Position numbers and translations under genes: made by a program | Part shown: piece by piece, positions 7,525-9,644 of the stretch | Layout: the number at the start of each line of letters is the position of its first letter | Numbering within the stretch: the first letter of the stretch is position 1 | NCBI GenBank assembly: GCA_030744095.1 | Contig: JASLRF010000602.1 | Coordinates: 1-9,644, forward strand | DNA from: Pirellulaceae bacterium | GTDB lineage: Bacteria; Planctomycetota; Planctomycetia; Pirellulales; Pirellulaceae | DNA: 9,644 bases | Reading direction: 5' to 3' | The notes under the pieces: model-generated | The model's database searches: none | The model's input: the letters and a program-made list of their open reading frames with translations, nothing else | Told to the model about the DNA's origin: nothing

Positions 7525-7589
7525 CGTGTTTTCACAAGTTGCGTATGAATGCGAGCGATTTCAACGGACTCGTCTTTTCCCAAACGCAG
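7525..7589 (-). other. 65-base gap between aceF and the methyltransferase gene
   Basis: I see no clear terminator hairpin with a T tract and no good promoter. A TTGAAA on the minus strand has only CAACTT at 17 bases. Read-through from aceF is the simplest view. Confidence 0.3.
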
Positions 7590-8942
7590 TTACAACGCCA
7601 ACAACAGCCGACCGGGAGCTTCGAGATAACTGATTACCGTGTTCAGAAACCTCGCCGCAGTGGCTCCATCAACCAGGCGATGATCGTAGGACAGGCTGAG
7701 CGGCATCATCAATCGCACCTGGATTTCGTCGTTGATGACGACTGGCATTTTCCGCGAACGTCCGACCAACAGGATCGCAACTTCGGGGATGTTAATGATG
7801 GGTGTCGAATACGTTCCACCGATGGCACCCAAATTGCTAATCGTGAACGTCCCACCGCGCAGGTCGTTGATCCCGAAATCACCGGAGCGAACCTTTTCTG
7901 CTAGCTTCCCAAGTGCTCGAGCGACAGATGGAATCGTGAGCCTGTCGGCGTCGCGCAGCGGAGGCACGACCAAACCACGGTCCGTGTCGACTGCAATACC
8001 AATGTTGTAATACTCTTTGTAGATGATCTGGCCGTTTTCCATGTCGACGGAAGCGTTCATCTCTGGATGGTCACGCAGAGCCATCGCGCAGGCTTTGATG
8101 AGAAACGGCATGGCGGTTAGCTTGATGCCCTCTTCCGCGTAATCCGCCTTGTTCGCCTTCCGTATACGTTCCAACTCGGTAACGTCGGCATCGTCGAAGT
8201 TCGTCACGCGTGGCGCCGTGGTCCACGACTCTTGCATACGATCGGCGATCGTGCGACGGATCTTCGCCATCTTTTCAATTCGCACAATGCCCCACTGGTC
8301 GGCCGATTTGCTGGGATCGGAAACCGATGACGTCTTGCCGGAACGAGCAGCTTCCGATGTCTGCAACACGATGGCCAGGACATCCTCACGTGTGATGCGA
8401 CCGCTTTCGCCGGTGCCTGCGACGCTCGCCAGGTCGACTCCAACCTCGCGAGCGAACCGTCGGATTGCCGGGCCGGCTGCGACAGTGGCTCCGGATCCAG
8501 TGCCCGAGCTGCTGGGTGCCTTCGTCGTGACGGCGGGCGCTGTGCCTGCTGGTTGTTCGACCTCTCGCCTGGCTGCTGTCGATGGGCCAGGTGCGGCTGT
8601 CGCCGGCTCGACGGGCAACAATGGTTCAACTTGGGCAACGGGTTGTTGCGGTTCGGCGACGACCGGCGGCGGTACTTCAGGCTGAGTTATCGGATCGGCC
8701 GGCGTCGCAGCTTCAATCGTGATCAGCGCGCCACCGATCGGCACGGTATCACCGATCTGCACGTGGACTTTCACGATGCGGCCCGAATGCGAACAGGGGA
8801 CCTCCACAGTGGCCTTGTCGGTTTCCAGTTCGACAATGCCTTGTTCCTTGTCGATCGTATCGCCTTCTTGGACGAGCACTTCGAGCACGTCGCCGGATTC
8901 GATTCCGTCACCGAGTTCCGGAAGCTTAACTTCAATCGTCAC
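7590..8942 (-). CDS. aceF: Dihydrolipoamide acetyltransferase, E2 of pyruvate dehydrogenase
   Basis: 450 residues, cytoplasmic core of the pyruvate dehydrogenase complex. It takes the acetyl group from E1 on a swinging lipoyl arm and passes it to coenzyme A. Residues about 1-77 are one lipoyl domain, with the lipoylated lysine at K43 in the ETDKATVEVP motif. A Pro/Ala/Val-rich flexible linker (about 78-150) follows. Next comes the peripheral-subunit-binding domain (about 155-191: AIRRFAREVGVDL, GTGESGRITREDV), then the acyltransferase domain (about 218-450). The catalytic signature DHRLVDG gives H421 and D425. There is only one lipoyl domain, against three in the E. coli enzyme. The start is GTG, set by a strong Shine-Dalgarno (TAAGGAG, 8-base spacer); the lipoyl domain begins at once after it. 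It lies 33 bases after aceE and clearly forms an operon with it. A different 2-oxoacid E2 is possible from sequence alone, but the aceE neighbour makes pyruvate the substrate. Confidence 0.95.
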   Translation of the reverse strand: MTIEVKLPELGDGIESGDVLEVLVQEGDTIDKEQGIVELETDKATVEVPCSHSGRIVKVHVQIGDTVPIGGALITIEAATPADPITQPEVPPPVVAEPQQPVAQVEPLLPVEPATAAPGPSTAARREVEQPAGTAPAVTTKAPSSSGTGSGATVAAGPAIRRFAREVGVDLASVAGTGESGRITREDVLAIVLQTSEAARSGKTSSVSDPSKSADQWGIVRIEKMAKIRRTIADRMQESWTTAPRVTNFDDADVTELERIRKANKADYAEEGIKLTAMPFLIKACAMALRDHPEMNASVDMENGQIIYKEYYNIGIAVDTDRGLVVPPLRDADRLTIPSVARALGKLAEKVRSGDFGINDLRGGTFTISNLGAIGGTYSTPIINIPEVAILLVGRSRKMPVVINDEIQVRLMMPLSLSYDHRLVDGATAARFLNTVISYLEAPGRLLLAL

Positions 8943-8950
8943 AAGTTAGT

Positions 8951-8957
8951 CTCCTTA
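8951..8957 (-). promoter_or_regulatory. Shine-Dalgarno site of aceF
   Basis: The minus strand reads TAAGGAG, 8 bases before the GTG at 8942. It lies in the 33-base gap after the aceE stop. It justifies a GTG start where no ATG is available at the start of the lipoyl domain. Confidence 0.85.
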
Positions 8958-8975
8958 TGGTCGGAAATGGTGACG

Positions 8976-9644
8976 TCATGCCATCAGCGGGTCGGTCCTT
9001 TCGGGGTCGATGTCCAACTCCTTAATTGCCTGAGCGACGACTTTTGCTGTGATGTCGCCGTTCATTTGCAGTTCGTGAAGGGCGGCCAATGTGATGCTTT
9101 CGGCATCCACGTCGAAGTGCCGCCGCAATGCCTGGCGCGTTTCACTGCGGCCCATGCCATCGGTTCCAAGCACGCGGTATACGCCCGGGATCCAGGGCGT
9201 CAATTGTTCCGGAAGAGCGCACACATAGTCTGAGGCCGCGAGGAATGCACCTTGCAGGCCATCGACGGTTGTGTCCAGGTACGACTTTCGCGGTTCCTGA
9301 TCGGGATGCAAGAGATTCCATCGTCGACAAGCTTGCGCTTCGCGCCGCAACTGAGTGTAACTGGTCACGCTCCAGACATCGCTGGAGACGCCATAATTGT
9401 CGGCCAGTATCTGCTGGGCTCGAAGTGCTTCGCGGAGAATGGCACCACTTCCGAACAGTTGAACCCGATGCTTGCCGCTGGCCGCCTCGACGCTCGAATA
9501 CTTATACATGCCCTTGATAATGCCCTCTTCGCAGCCTTCCGTCATTTCTGGCATGGGGTAGTTTTCATTCTCGACAGTCAGATAGTACATAGCCGTCTCG
9601 CCGTCTTCATACATGCGTTTCAAGCCTTCAAAGATGACGACGGC
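8976..9644 (-). CDS. aceE: Pyruvate dehydrogenase E1, homodimeric type, C-terminal part
   Basis: The last 222 residues of a thiamine-diphosphate-dependent decarboxylase that feeds acetyl groups to AceF. The frame is open to the right edge (AVVIFEGLKR precedes the first visible methionine), so the ATG at 9623 is internal and the 5' part of the gene lies outside. Landmarks shared with E. coli AceE appear in order: LKRMYEDGE, an ENENYPMPEM stretch, EEGIIKGMYKY, LFGSGAILRE, VWSVTSYTQL, RRWNLLHP, YRVLGTDGMGRS and a final RRHFDVDAES block. This is the C-terminal domain of the single-chain E1, not the two-chain alpha/beta form. The catalytic thiamine-binding domains are not in the window. It is directly followed by aceF. 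Confidence 0.95.
   Translation of the reverse strand, partial: AVVIFEGLKRMYEDGETAMYYLTVENENYPMPEMTEGCEEGIIKGMYKYSSVEAASGKHRVQLFGSGAILREALRAQQILADNYGVSSDVWSVTSYTQLRREAQACRRWNLLHPDQEPRKSYLDTTVDGLQGAFLAASDYVCALPEQLTPWIPGVYRVLGTDGMGRSETRQALRRHFDVDAESITLAALHELQMNGDITAKVVAQAIKELDIDPERTDPLMA

Overview
The window looks like part of a chromosome from a planctomycete, probably near Pirellula/Rhodopirellula. This is an inference from gene content and style: moderately high GC, a giant FG-GAP/ASPIC protein, a large multihaem cytochrome with TPRs, and several starts without a Shine-Dalgarno sequence. It was not tested by any search. All six supported genes lie on the minus strand, so they are transcribed from right to left. 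I see no RNA genes, mobile elements, CRISPR arrays or long repeats, and no gene-free stretch above 150 bases.

Right part (7590-9644): the 3' end of aceE (pyruvate dehydrogenase E1, homodimeric type) is followed after 33 bases by a complete aceF (dihydrolipoamide acetyltransferase E2). AceF has one lipoyl domain, a peripheral-subunit-binding domain and the acyltransferase core. Together they convert pyruvate to acetyl-CoA. The third subunit gene, lpd, does not follow aceF here. Instead there is a 222-residue class I SAM-dependent methyltransferase (6856-7524) of unknown substrate.

Middle (3096-6794): a 1232-residue protein with one N-terminal membrane anchor, a helical TPR-like region, a series of FG-GAP/VCBS-type aspartate-rich loops, an ASPIC/UnbV segment and a long C-terminal extension. 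It is predicted to be anchored in the membrane and to face out of the cytoplasm.

Left part (1-2976): a sigma70-like promoter (TTGACG, 17 bases, TATAGT) lies just downstream of the giant gene. It precedes a 162-residue secreted cysteine- and proline-containing protein of unknown function. After that comes a multihaem cytochrome that runs off the left edge, with 780 residues visible. The cytochrome combines five membrane helices carrying histidines at b-haem-like spacing, five CxxCH haem c sites, a beta-rich domain and a C-terminal TPR. Its open frame runs from 2342 to base 1 without a stop.

The most interesting reading is that the FG-GAP/ASPIC anchor protein, the small secreted protein and the b/c-type cytochrome form one cell-envelope redox module. 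The module sits downstream of a central-carbon operon but may be expressed from its own promoter. Adjacency and shared strand support this; function is not demonstrated.
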